A stretch of 48,291 nt of DNA from positions 1 to 48,291 of the forward strand of contig CAJUMB010000022.1 of assembly GCA_910587105.1 (NCBI GenBank), given 5' to 3'. A program made the position numbers and the translations under genes. The DNA is from an uncultured Lachnospiraceae bacterium (GTDB lineage Bacteria > Bacillota > Clostridia > Lachnospirales > Lachnospiraceae). Positions 15,299 through 22,953 of this stretch are shown here, one piece after another; the stretch's first letter is position 1, and each line of letters begins with the position of its first letter. The notes beneath the pieces are model-generated. The model saw only the letters and a program-made list of their open reading frames with translations, was not told the DNA's origin and did no database searches.

Positions 15299-15796
15299 TT
15301 ATGCACGTACACTTCTTTCGTAAAACAGGCGGTGGAGAACCTTCACCAGCAGCACACCGCAGAGGCCGGGTACTGTCTGCCCAATACACAGGCTGAGAGC
15401 CAGGGCAGGATAAGGAAGATTCAATAAATAAGACAGCCACACGGCAACACCCAGGCCGGGAACAGCGATAATGGGAATCGCGATGAAAGCCGTATTCCAG
15501 CGGAAACGCCGGATGAGTACGATTAATGTTGTGGTAAGAAGTCCCACAATGCAGCCGCCCACAATGTCTAAAATACCCAATCCGCCAAAAAGAAAATTCG
15601 CCAGCATGTTAGCCAGTCCCATGGGTATGATCAGGAAGGGACACAGATAACTGACAGCATACAGAGACGTAGCGATACGGATTTGATAGGGACCAAATGA
15701 AAAGCTCTGTGTGGTATAGAGAACCACAATGTACAAAGCCATCATCAGGCCCGATATGGTGAGTTTTTGAGTGGTAGATAAATGTTCCAGATTCAT
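15299..15796 (-). CDS. queT: QueT-type queuosine-precursor transporter (ECF S component)
   Basis: Small membrane protein of 165 residues with about five to six hydrophobic helices (for example LMMALYIVVLYTTQSF, YAVSYLCPFLIIPMGLANMLANFLFGGLG). This length and the IRIATSLYAVSYL and LANMLANFLFGG motifs match the QueT family, the substrate-binding subunit of energy-coupling-factor transporters for queuosine precursors (family knowledge). The start at 15796 has GAGGAG upstream. A preQ1-I riboswitch and terminator precede it, which supports the assignment strongly. Confidence 0.93.
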   Translation of the reverse strand: MNLEHLSTTQKLTISGLMMALYIVVLYTTQSFSFGPYQIRIATSLYAVSYLCPFLIIPMGLANMLANFLFGGLGILDIVGGCIVGLLTTTLIVLIRRFRWNTAFIAIPIIAVPGLGVAVWLSYLLNLPYPALALSLCIGQTVPGLCGVLLVKVLHRLFYERSVRA

Positions 15797-15822
15797 GATT
15801 TTTTCTCCTCACTTTCCAGGAC

Positions 15823-15847
15823 AAAAAAAGAGCGCACCAAGGCGCTC
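15823..15847 (-). terminator. Riboswitch-controlled terminator before queT
   Basis: On the minus strand GAGCGC and GCGCTC form a stem, with CTTGGT in the loop region, followed by seven T (complement of A at 15823-15829). A second hairpin CGGGAG-TCTT-CTCCCG (15873-15858) lies between it and the aptamer. Confidence 0.85.
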
Positions 15848-15880
15848 ACAAATAGTACGGGAGAAGACTCCCGCACATGC

Positions 15881-15920
15881 CCTTAGTTTTGTTTTAAGAC
15901 AGGATGGTTACGAACTGTCT
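15881..15920 (-). promoter_or_regulatory. preQ1-I riboswitch aptamer
   Basis: Read on the minus strand, the P1 stem GACAG/CTGTC encloses a loop starting TTCGTAACCATC, and an A-rich tail ending AAAACTAAGG follows. This is the preQ1 class I consensus layout (stem, TTC-containing loop, A-rich tail with CTAA). The following terminator implies transcriptional OFF control by preQ1 of queT and queF. Confidence 0.88.
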
Positions 15921-15947
15921 GTTATGTAGTTATATGGATTTTTTTAC

Positions 15948-15976
15948 AGTATAGCAGATTGTGAGGGGGGATGCAA
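15948..15976 (-). promoter_or_regulatory. Promoter of the queT-queF operon
   Basis: On the minus strand, TTGCAT (15976-15971) and TATACT (15953-15948) are separated by 17 bp. Transcription would start near 15941, about 20 nt before the aptamer. Confidence 0.75.
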
Positions 15977-16125
15977 GAAGCAGATGGGAAAAAGTTGCTT
16001 TTACGTATGGATAGAATATTTGATAACTTGTTATTTCCTGGAGATAATGTGGAAAAAAATTCAAAACATATAAGAATCCAGAGAATAGCAGGCTTTCCAG
16101 GAGATTAATTCAGTAATCTTAAAAG

Positions 16126-16154
16126 TTGACTTTTTCTGATAATGATGATATGAT
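16126..16154 (+). promoter_or_regulatory. Promoter for loaP and the polysaccharide cluster
   Basis: TTGACT at 16126-16131 and TATGAT at 16149-16154 are separated by 17 bp. It is the only strong promoter seen ahead of the cluster. The 15977-16125 stretch before it holds nothing else I can identify. Confidence 0.75.
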
Positions 16155-16161
16155 TGTATCG

Positions 16162-16436
16162 TTTAAATTTAGAAAAATTACTTTAGGGAGTTCTTGAAGC
16201 AGGGGCACTTGAATTTCTGAGAGTATGACATATCCGGCATGCCTGGAAATATAGGAATAGAGAATCCAGGCTGAATCATGGGAGCTGTGCTGTATATACG
16301 TGGCACAGATGGCGAAGCGTACCCAAAAATCGGGAAGATACATAGAATGCTCTCGGAAATCCTGATGCAGAGACTTCCGGGGGCATTTCCATAATCTGAA
16401 GGGGAAGAACGAGTTATGAAAGTGGGAGAAACGGAC
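16162..16436 (+). promoter_or_regulatory. Long structured leader upstream of loaP
   Basis: About 270 nt of transcript precede loaP. GCCTGG/CCAGGC (about 16242-16273) and CTGTGC/GCACAG (about 16285-16308) are perfect 6-bp stems in series. A 38-codon open frame at 16278-16394 lacks a ribosome binding site. I do not recognise a named riboswitch class. Confidence 0.4.
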
Positions 16437-17024
16437 ATGTATTATGTCTTACAGGTGGCACCAGGAGAAGAAGATAAAACTGAAAGACATATTATGGTGA
16501 TCATTCCGGATGATCTCTATAAACAGTGTTTCCATCCAACGAGACATATGAGGAAAAAATTCCATGGGAAATGGGTGGATACCCATGAAAAACTGTTGCC
16601 GGGATATGTATTTATTACCACAGAACACGCAAAAGAATTGTTTTTGGAACTAAAAAAAGTACCCATGCTCACTAAGCTGGTAGGGCGGGATGAAGAGTAT
16701 TTTGTGAAGCTTCCAGAGCAGGATGTGGAGTGGCTGGAGAAGTTTATGAGCTGCGATGGGCAGAAGGATTCACAAAATGCCAGTGTCAAAACAGGGGCTG
16801 GAAGCGGTAAGATGGCAGCGGATTCTCAAAAATATGACGTGGGGCTGTCTCAGATTCGTATAGATGAGGGCAATGAGATTCGGATTGTCTCAGGGCCTTT
16901 GAAGAATATGGAAGGGATGATTCGGAAAATTCATCTTCATAGACGGGTGGCTGAGGTGGAAGTGCCGTTTATGAATCGGAGGACGGTGATTTATTTGGGG
17001 ATTGAGTTGTTGGAGAGGAAGTAG
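16437..17024 (+). CDS. loaP: LoaP-type NusG paralog, processive antiterminator
   Basis: Transcription antiterminator of 195 residues. The N-terminal NGN domain begins MYYVLQVAPGEED and contains the conserved LLPGYVFI strand (about residues 51-58). The C-terminal KOW domain has VSGPLKNMEGMIRKIHLHRRVAEVEV. LoaP proteins are NusG specialists that let RNA polymerase read through terminators in polysaccharide or antibiotic operons, using an RNA hairpin in the nascent leader (family knowledge). ATG 16437 matches where NusG proteins begin and follows GGGAG by 8 nt. ATG 16416 after GAAGGGG adds seven residues and is an alternative. It is the first gene of the cluster, with a hairpin and terminator directly downstream. 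Confidence 0.88.
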   Translation: MYYVLQVAPGEEDKTERHIMVIIPDDLYKQCFHPTRHMRKKFHGKWVDTHEKLLPGYVFITTEHAKELFLELKKVPMLTKLVGRDEEYFVKLPEQDVEWLEKFMSCDGQKDSQNASVKTGAGSGKMAADSQKYDVGLSQIRIDEGNEIRIVSGPLKNMEGMIRKIHLHRRVAEVEVPFMNRRTVIYLGIELLERK

Positions 17025-17054
17025 AAGATTTATATTTGTATAGTATGAAAATGT

Positions 17055-17077
17055 CAGTTGGTTATGTTAGGCAACTG
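17055..17077 (+). promoter_or_regulatory. Candidate LoaP-recognition hairpin
   Basis: CAGTTG at 17055-17060 and CAACTG at 17072-17077 form a perfect 6-bp stem with an 11-nt loop. It sits just upstream of the long terminator in the leader, the position where LoaP systems carry the RNA hairpin needed for antitermination. The assignment is by position, not by a known consensus. Confidence 0.45.
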
Positions 17078-17092
17078 TTTATATTTGAGGTT

Positions 17093-17149
17093 AAGGAACC
17101 CATTTGTTTGTTAATTCCGGGATATGGAAGACAAACAAGTGGGTTCTTT
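17093..17149 (+). terminator. Long-stem terminator between loaP and the biosynthetic genes
   Basis: GAACCCATTTGTTTGT at 17096-17111 pairs with ACAAACAAGTGGGTTC at 17131-17146 with one G-T pair; AAG/TTT extend it to 19 bp. TTTGTGTTT follows. It would block the downstream genes unless antitermination occurs. Confidence 0.75.
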
Positions 17150-17236
17150 GTGTTTATAAAGTTTTGCTTTATATAATATTTTGAGAGGCTGAAACTTTTG
17201 GAGCAGCTTAAAAATGGGAAGTAAGGAAATAGAAAA

Positions 17237-18541
17237 ATGTATGATGGTAAATCAGATTTAAGATTTGAGAGGATAGAGCCTTTTAAAGATACATTATGGC
17301 TTTCATCCCCGACAATGCATGGGGCTGAACTGGAATATATCACGGAAGCGTACGAAACTAACTGGATGAGTACAGTAGGAAAAAATATTGATGAGCTGGA
17401 AAGGTTGATATGCGAAAAAGTAGGTGTGAAATATGCTGTCGCATTAACTTGTGGAACAGCAGCACTGCATCTTTCTATTAGACTGGCGGCTGAACATCTT
17501 TACGGCATGCCAGCTATTGGCACCGGAGCTTTAGCAGGGCATAAGGTTTTCTGTTCTGATATGACTTTTAGTGCTACCGTTAATCCAATTGCCTATGAAG
17601 GCGGGGAAGCAGTATTCATTGATACAGAATACGATACATGGAATATGGATCCGAAAGCATTAGAACGGGCTTTTGAGATTTACCCGGATGTTAAAATAGT
17701 AGTTTTTGTACATCTCTATGGTACGCCAGGGAAAGTCGATGAGATTAAGTTTGTCTGTGAGAAATACGGAGCTTTATTAATTGAGGACGCAGCAGAGTCC
17801 TTAGGTGCATTGTATAAAGGAATTCAAACTGGAAATTTTGGTGATTATGCAGTTGTCAGCTTTAATGGAAATAAGATTATTACCGGAAGCAGCGGGGGAG
17901 CATTTCTTACAAACAATAAGGCTGATGCAGAGAAGATCAAAAAGTGGAGTACACAAAGTAGAGAAAAAGCTTCGTGGTATCAGCATGAAGAACTTGGCTA
18001 TAACTACAGAATGTCTAATGTGGTCGCCGGGGTAGTATGCGGACAAATGAAATACCTGGAAAACCATATTGAGCGCAAAGAAATTATTTATAAACGATAT
18101 GAAAAGGGATTGGGTGATTTACCAGTTAAAATGAATCCAATTGATTATGGAAATAGCAAACCAAATTTTTGGTTGAGTTGTTTACTGATTAATCGGGAAG
18201 CTATGTGTGAAAACATAAGGTCTGAAAAAGGGTATTTGTATACTCATAGTAAAGGAAAAACCTGTCCAGATGAAATTTTGGATGTATTGAAGGGGTTTAA
18301 TGCCGAAGGTAGGCCTTTATGGAAGCCGATGCATATGCAGGTTTCTTATCGGAAATGCGAGTTTGTAACAAAAGCGGGGACAAGGTCTGGTAAAAAGAAT
18401 ATATATTTTCAAAATGACCAGAAGGGGCTGGATGCCAGTGCTGATCTGTTTGCCAGGGGTCTGTGCCTTCCGAGTGATATTAAGATGACTGCTGGGCAGC
18501 AAGAAAAAATAATTGATATAGTTCATCGTTGTTTTGAATAA
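17237..18541 (+). CDS. DegT/DnrJ/EryC1/StrS sugar aminotransferase
   Basis: PLP-dependent aminotransferase of 434 residues that converts a keto-sugar nucleotide to an amino sugar. The catalytic lysine lies in SFNGNKIITGSSGG. Other family landmarks are ALTCGTAALHLSIR (PLP phosphate site) and LLIEDAAESLGALYKG (Asp contacting the pyridine nitrogen). The length and the PglE/EpsN-like C-terminus (GRPLWKPMHMQ) suggest action on a UDP-4-keto-6-deoxy sugar that would lead to bacillosamine or a related unit (inference). ATG 17237 follows AAGGAAA. It is the first biosynthetic gene after the LoaP terminator. Confidence 0.9.
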   Translation: MYDGKSDLRFERIEPFKDTLWLSSPTMHGAELEYITEAYETNWMSTVGKNIDELERLICEKVGVKYAVALTCGTAALHLSIRLAAEHLYGMPAIGTGALAGHKVFCSDMTFSATVNPIAYEGGEAVFIDTEYDTWNMDPKALERAFEIYPDVKIVVFVHLYGTPGKVDEIKFVCEKYGALLIEDAAESLGALYKGIQTGNFGDYAVVSFNGNKIITGSSGGAFLTNNKADAEKIKKWSTQSREKASWYQHEELGYNYRMSNVVAGVVCGQMKYLENHIERKEIIYKRYEKGLGDLPVKMNPIDYGNSKPNFWLSCLLINREAMCENIRSEKGYLYTHSKGKTCPDEILDVLKGFNAEGRPLWKPMHMQVSYRKCEFVTKAGTRSGKKNIYFQNDQKGLDASADLFARGLCLPSDIKMTAGQQEKIIDIVHRCFE

Positions 18542-18656
18542 GGAAAAATGATTTTTACCAAAATCCCTGCATCGTTAAACACAAGCAACACGCAACGGTA
18601 GGATATATCAATAGAACAGTGTAAAGTAAATAGCATTTTATAGAAGAAAAGAAATC

Positions 18657-19499
18657 ATGAATAAGAAAAAGTCAATTACAATGGTTGTTATCTTGGGAGT
18701 TTGCGCAGGGGTTATTGGATATGCTTGGGGAAAGAAAATAAAGAATGGGATTCAGGGGATTTCCAGTAAAAAGAATTTTTTACAGCATACATATACGGGA
18801 GACAGAAAAAGTACCTATGAAAAGTATATAAAACGCCTCCTAGATATTTTCTGCTCTGTTATGGCGTTTACTTGTTTTGGATGGCTTTACCTCATAGTAG
18901 CAATATTGGTGAAAGTAAAATTGGGATCGCCTGTTCTGTTTACACAGCCAAGGCCTGGTAAAAATGAAAAACTGTTCAAATTGTATAAATTCCGAACAAT
19001 GACAGATGAAAGGGATGAGAACGGAGAGTTATTGGAAGATGAAGCAAGGTTGTCAGAGTTTGGAAAGTGGCTTCGGTCAACTAGCTTGGATGAACTGCCG
19101 GAGGCTTTTAATATTCTGAAAGGGGACATGAGTGTGATAGGCCCAAGACCACAGCTCGTAAGGGATATGGTATTTATGACCAAGACACAGCGCAGAAGGC
19201 ACAGCGTAAGACCAGGGCTTTCCGGTCTTGCACAGGTTAATGGTAGAAATGACATAGATTGGGAGGAAAAACTGGATTGGGATTTAAAATACATAAAACA
19301 TATTACATTTTTGGGAGACATGAAAATTATTTTTCAGACCGTGTTGAAAGCATTTGTGAAAAGAGAAGGAATTACCGAAGATGATATGGCTACGGCTGAA
19401 GACTTTGGAGATTACTTATTGCGCCGGGATAAAATAGATAGAGAAAGTTATGAAAGCAAGCAGAAATATGCAAAAGAATTAATTGCTAATATGGAATAA
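18657..19499 (+). CDS. Priming sugar-phosphate transferase (bacterial sugar transferase, WbaP/PglC/EpsL type)
   Basis: Membrane-bound initiating enzyme of 280 residues that transfers a sugar-1-phosphate to undecaprenyl phosphate. Landmarks are KRLLDIFCSVMAF with a membrane segment at about residues 60-84, LFKLYKFRTMTDERDE, the catalytic Asp-Glu pair in RSTSLDELPEAFNILKGDMSVIGPRP, and RPGLSGLAQVNGRN. An extra N-terminal hydrophobic helix (about residues 7-25) precedes the core. Pairing with an upstream DegT aminotransferase suits a diNAcBac-like first sugar, but the donor cannot be read from sequence. Confidence 0.92.
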   Translation: MNKKKSITMVVILGVCAGVIGYAWGKKIKNGIQGISSKKNFLQHTYTGDRKSTYEKYIKRLLDIFCSVMAFTCFGWLYLIVAILVKVKLGSPVLFTQPRPGKNEKLFKLYKFRTMTDERDENGELLEDEARLSEFGKWLRSTSLDELPEAFNILKGDMSVIGPRPQLVRDMVFMTKTQRRRHSVRPGLSGLAQVNGRNDIDWEEKLDWDLKYIKHITFLGDMKIIFQTVLKAFVKREGITEDDMATAEDFGDYLLRRDKIDRESYESKQKYAKELIANME

Positions 19500-19553
19500 A
19501 AACATTCGTGTCAGATTGACTTAGAAGATAGCTTGGATGGTGGTGAGGCGGTT

Positions 19554-20372
19554 TTGGAAAAATACAGTGTGTTGATGTCACTTTACATAAAAGAAAAACC
19601 AGAGTATTTAGATCAAGCAGTTAAAAGTATGGTTGATCAGACATTGAAGCCAGATGAAATTGTTATTGTGAAAGATGGGAAGATCACATCTGAGCTTCAG
19701 AACGTTTTAAATAAGTATGAGAAAAACCATCCTGGTCTTCTACATATTGTAGGATATGAGAATAATTGCGGTCTTGGATTTGCATTGAATTATGGGTTGG
19801 AGCATTGCAGAAATGAACTTGTGGCTAGGATGGACACAGATGATATTTCAAAAGCTGCCAGATGTATGAAGCTGGTTAAGGCGTTTGAAAAATATCCGGA
19901 GTATGCCATTATTGGATCGGCAGTCGACGAATTTTATGGAACAATTGACAATGTGACTGCCAGGCGTATAGTTCCCAGTCGTTCCAGAGAAATTTATGAG
20001 TTTGCTAAGAGGCGAAGCGCATTTAATCATCCAAGCGTAATGTACCGTAAAAGTAAAGTCCTTGAGTTTGGCGGTTATAGGAATTTAAGAAGAAATCAGG
20101 ATGTAGATTTATTTGGGCGTATGCTTTTTGGCGGCTGTAAAGCGGCAAATTTTAAAAAGGCATTGTTATGGTTTCGTTCTGATGAAAATTTGTCAAAGCG
20201 TAGGAAAAGCTGGGAAAATACATGGAGTTACATTAGTACAATTTGGAGATTTTGGAGAATGGGATATTCCAGCTTTTGGGACGTTATGGTTATAGCTGGT
20301 GCGCAAATAGGAATGTACTTAATGCCTATCAAAATACAGAATTGGATATATGGAAAATTTTTAAGGCAATAG
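19554..20372 (+). CDS. Family 2 glycosyltransferase
   Basis: GT-A fold inverting glycosyltransferase of 272 residues. YSVLMSLYIKEKPEYLDQAVKSM opens the domain, DEIVIVKDG is the nucleotide strand, and VARMDTDDIS carries the D-x-D metal site. Start: TTG at 19554 follows GGTGAGG with 7-nt spacing and gives the family-typical MEKYSVLMS. The frame extends to another TTG at 19533 without a good site. It probably adds the second sugar of the repeat unit to the lipid carrier at the cytoplasmic face. Confidence 0.85.
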   Translation: MEKYSVLMSLYIKEKPEYLDQAVKSMVDQTLKPDEIVIVKDGKITSELQNVLNKYEKNHPGLLHIVGYENNCGLGFALNYGLEHCRNELVARMDTDDISKAARCMKLVKAFEKYPEYAIIGSAVDEFYGTIDNVTARRIVPSRSREIYEFAKRRSAFNHPSVMYRKSKVLEFGGYRNLRRNQDVDLFGRMLFGGCKAANFKKALLWFRSDENLSKRRKSWENTWSYISTIWRFWRMGYSSFWDVMVIAGAQIGMYLMPIKIQNWIYGKFLRQ

Positions 20373-20497
20373 GAGAGTATTCAAGAAAGGAATGTATGCA
20401 GTATAAAATTCCTGTAATTATGTCTGTTTCTATACGGACTTTATTCTGATTTGTCTTACTACGCTGGGCAATTTCTTATGAAGACAGGGAGGGAAAG

Positions 20498-22840
20498 ATG
20501 AGTATTGAAGGAAAGATTAATTATCAATTGAATAAGTGTCCGGTAGTTAAGAAAACAGTTAAACGGATTTATCAGCGTACGGCTTATGCAATTTCTCCTA
20601 AAATCAAATCTGAAGGAAATATTGTGAAGGTATCACCAGATGATCCAGAGCATGAATATTTCTTTGGGTATTACGATAAATCACCATGGGATATGACAGA
20701 CCGCTATATGATCTGTATGAAAGCAAATAATACATGGGATGATGTATCACCAAAGGAAGATGCAGAAATTATTCTGATTGATACAGCCAGAGAAAATAAG
20801 ATAACGATTCTTGCCAGAACAAAAGCGTGGAATGTACAACAGGGCTGTATGGCACAGTGGCTGGGGCCAGATTATTACAGCCGGATGATATATAATGATT
20901 ACCGGGATGGAAAATATTGTTCTGTTATTGTGGAACTCAAGGTGGATGATGGAGATGCAAAAGTGGTTTCGGAGAAAGTGATTTCTGCGCCTGTTTATTC
21001 TGTTTCTGCCGACGGGCTTTTTGCATTGACGCTTGATTTTTCAAGGCTTTACAGATTACGGCCAGGTTATGGATATCATAATGTACCCGAGAAAACAGCA
21101 GATGAGAAACTTCCAGACACGCCATGTATCTGGCGTGTCGATTTAAAAAGCGGGAAAACAGTCCCTGTTTTGAAATATACGGACTTTGCAGAATTCGAGC
21201 CACGTCCTGAGATGGAGGGGGCAGAACATAAAGTAAATCATATCATGTTGAATCCTAAAGGAGACAGATTTATGGTTTTGCATCGTTGGTTTAAAGGCGG
21301 GCGAAAATATACAAGACTTTTAACATGTAATGTTAACGGCTCTGATCTGTATAATCTCAGTGATGACGATATGGTGTCACATTGTTACTGGAGAACAGAT
21401 AAGCAAATTTTTGCCTTTGAAAATAAAAAGAATGGCTACAGTGGAGATAAAGGGGGAAATGGCTATTATTTGATGAAAGACCGGACACAGGAATATAGAC
21501 GCTTTTGGCCAGGAATAGATTATGATGGACATCCGAGTTATTCGCCAGACGGGAGCAGGGTTGTATTTGACCGCTATCCAGACAGAATGAGAATGGCAGC
21601 AGTGATGGTGAGTGATGCCAAAAACAGAGAGAATTCAAAGGTGCAGACGCTTGCAAGAGTATTTGCACCTTTTAAATATGACAATGATACCAGGTGTGAT
21701 CTGCATCCAAGATGGAACCGAGCCGGAAATAGCGTTTGTTTCGACTCTGTTTTCGAAGGGCACAGAGGATTATATATCGTAAAAGCAGATAGGATAGATC
21801 GTGACATAAAAAAGGCCATGCCAGAAAGTTTGAAACAGATAGGACAGCCATTAATAAGCGTGATTATTCCAGTATATAATGTAGAAAAATATTTGATACG
21901 ATGTGTAAATTCTGTGCGGAAACAGACCTATAGAAACTTAGAAATTATTCTTGTGGACGATGGTTCCACCGATGGAAGTGGGAAATTATGTGACAAATTA
22001 GAAAACGAAGATCCCAGAATCCAGGTGATACATAAAGAAAATGGGGGGTTATCCAGTGCCAGAAATGCCGGACTTGAGGCGGCAGGAGGAAAATTCATTG
22101 GGTTTGTGGACAGTGATGATTGGATAGCAAGGGATACATATGAATATTTACTGAATCTGCTTATAGATAATAGAGCAGATATTGCGCAGATAGACTTTAA
22201 GTATGCGTCAGAATACACGATGAGTGTAAGCAATGAAAAGGAAGAAATAAAAGTTTTTCGTGATAAGGCAATTCTTCAGAACTATATGACTACTACTACT
22301 ACTACTACTGGTAGTTATTCTGTCTGTCGGTGTCTGTTTAAAAAATCCGTTTTGGAAGGAATAGTATTTCGGGTCGGAAAAATAAATGAGGATATTGACT
22401 ATAAATATAAAGCTCTGAGTGGCTGTGGTAAGTATGTTGAAAGCAATTTGAAAAAGTATTTTTATTTTCAATCTACAGGCAGTTTGACTACATCAGGGCT
22501 GACGAGAAGAGATTTTGATTTGTATGACGCAGCAGAGTCAATATATAACCTTACCAAGAATGAAATATATGGAACGATAGCATTTTTGGGTGAGGTGAAA
22601 AAGGCAAGGACAGCATTTTCACTATTATGCAGAATTGCTTATTATGGAGTTTCAGACCCATCAATTAACAGAAACAGTATTGTAAGAAAATTAACAAGAG
22701 AACATAGGAAAAATCTAGGTATTCTGCTGTGTTCACCGATGAAGATGAGTCGTAAATTGATAGCAGTTGGACTTGCTGTCCATATAAGCACAGTTGAGTG
22801 GCCAATAACGATCTTGAAGAAAATTAAAATTATTCGCTAA
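20498..22840 (+). CDS. Beta-propeller-like domain fused to a family 2 glycosyltransferase
   Basis: Protein of 780 residues with two parts. Residues about 30-445 resemble a TolB/oligogalacturonate-lyase-like beta propeller, with repeated blade motifs such as YDGHPSYSPDGSRVVFDRYPDR, HKVNHIMLNPKGDRFMVLHRW and CDLHPRWNRAGNSVCFDSV. Residues about 450-780 form a GT2 domain: ISVIIPVYNVEKYLIRC, ILVDDGSTDGS, ENGGLSSARNAGL and the metal site FVDSDDW. Seven threonines in a row (about residues 598-604) come from an ACT repeat. There is no signal peptide, so the propeller would be cytoplasmic and might bind nucleotide sugar or the growing glycan (inference). ATG 20498 follows GGGAGGG. Confidence 0.82.
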   Translation: MSIEGKINYQLNKCPVVKKTVKRIYQRTAYAISPKIKSEGNIVKVSPDDPEHEYFFGYYDKSPWDMTDRYMICMKANNTWDDVSPKEDAEIILIDTARENKITILARTKAWNVQQGCMAQWLGPDYYSRMIYNDYRDGKYCSVIVELKVDDGDAKVVSEKVISAPVYSVSADGLFALTLDFSRLYRLRPGYGYHNVPEKTADEKLPDTPCIWRVDLKSGKTVPVLKYTDFAEFEPRPEMEGAEHKVNHIMLNPKGDRFMVLHRWFKGGRKYTRLLTCNVNGSDLYNLSDDDMVSHCYWRTDKQIFAFENKKNGYSGDKGGNGYYLMKDRTQEYRRFWPGIDYDGHPSYSPDGSRVVFDRYPDRMRMAAVMVSDAKNRENSKVQTLARVFAPFKYDNDTRCDLHPRWNRAGNSVCFDSVFEGHRGLYIVKADRIDRDIKKAMPESLKQIGQPLISVIIPVYNVEKYLIRCVNSVRKQTYRNLEIILVDDGSTDGSGKLCDKLENEDPRIQVIHKENGGLSSARNAGLEAAGGKFIGFVDSDDWIARDTYEYLLNLLIDNRADIAQIDFKYASEYTMSVSNEKEEIKVFRDKAILQNYMTTTTTTTGSYSVCRCLFKKSVLEGIVFRVGKINEDIDYKYKALSGCGKYVESNLKKYFYFQSTGSLTTSGLTRRDFDLYDAAESIYNLTKNEIYGTIAFLGEVKKARTAFSLLCRIAYYGVSDPSINRNSIVRKLTREHRKNLGILLCSPMKMSRKLIAVGLAVHISTVEWPITILKKIKIIR
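22289..22309 (+). repeat. (ACT)7 trinucleotide repeat inside the GT2 domain
   Basis: Seven exact ACT units encode seven threonines. Slippage would change loop length in steps of one residue without breaking the frame. Confidence 0.9.
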
Positions 22841-22953
22841 AATCAGTTTTTGCAGAGCAAGGAATATCGAATAAAAATATTTCAACAGGTCAATTTAGAA
22901 AAAATTGAAAAAGTATAGAGATCAAAGACCATGATATAAGAGGAGCACATGAA

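Noticed and set aside
16278..16394. 38-codon open frame in the loaP leader
   Set aside because: No ribosome binding site and no recognisable family; kept only as part of the leader description.
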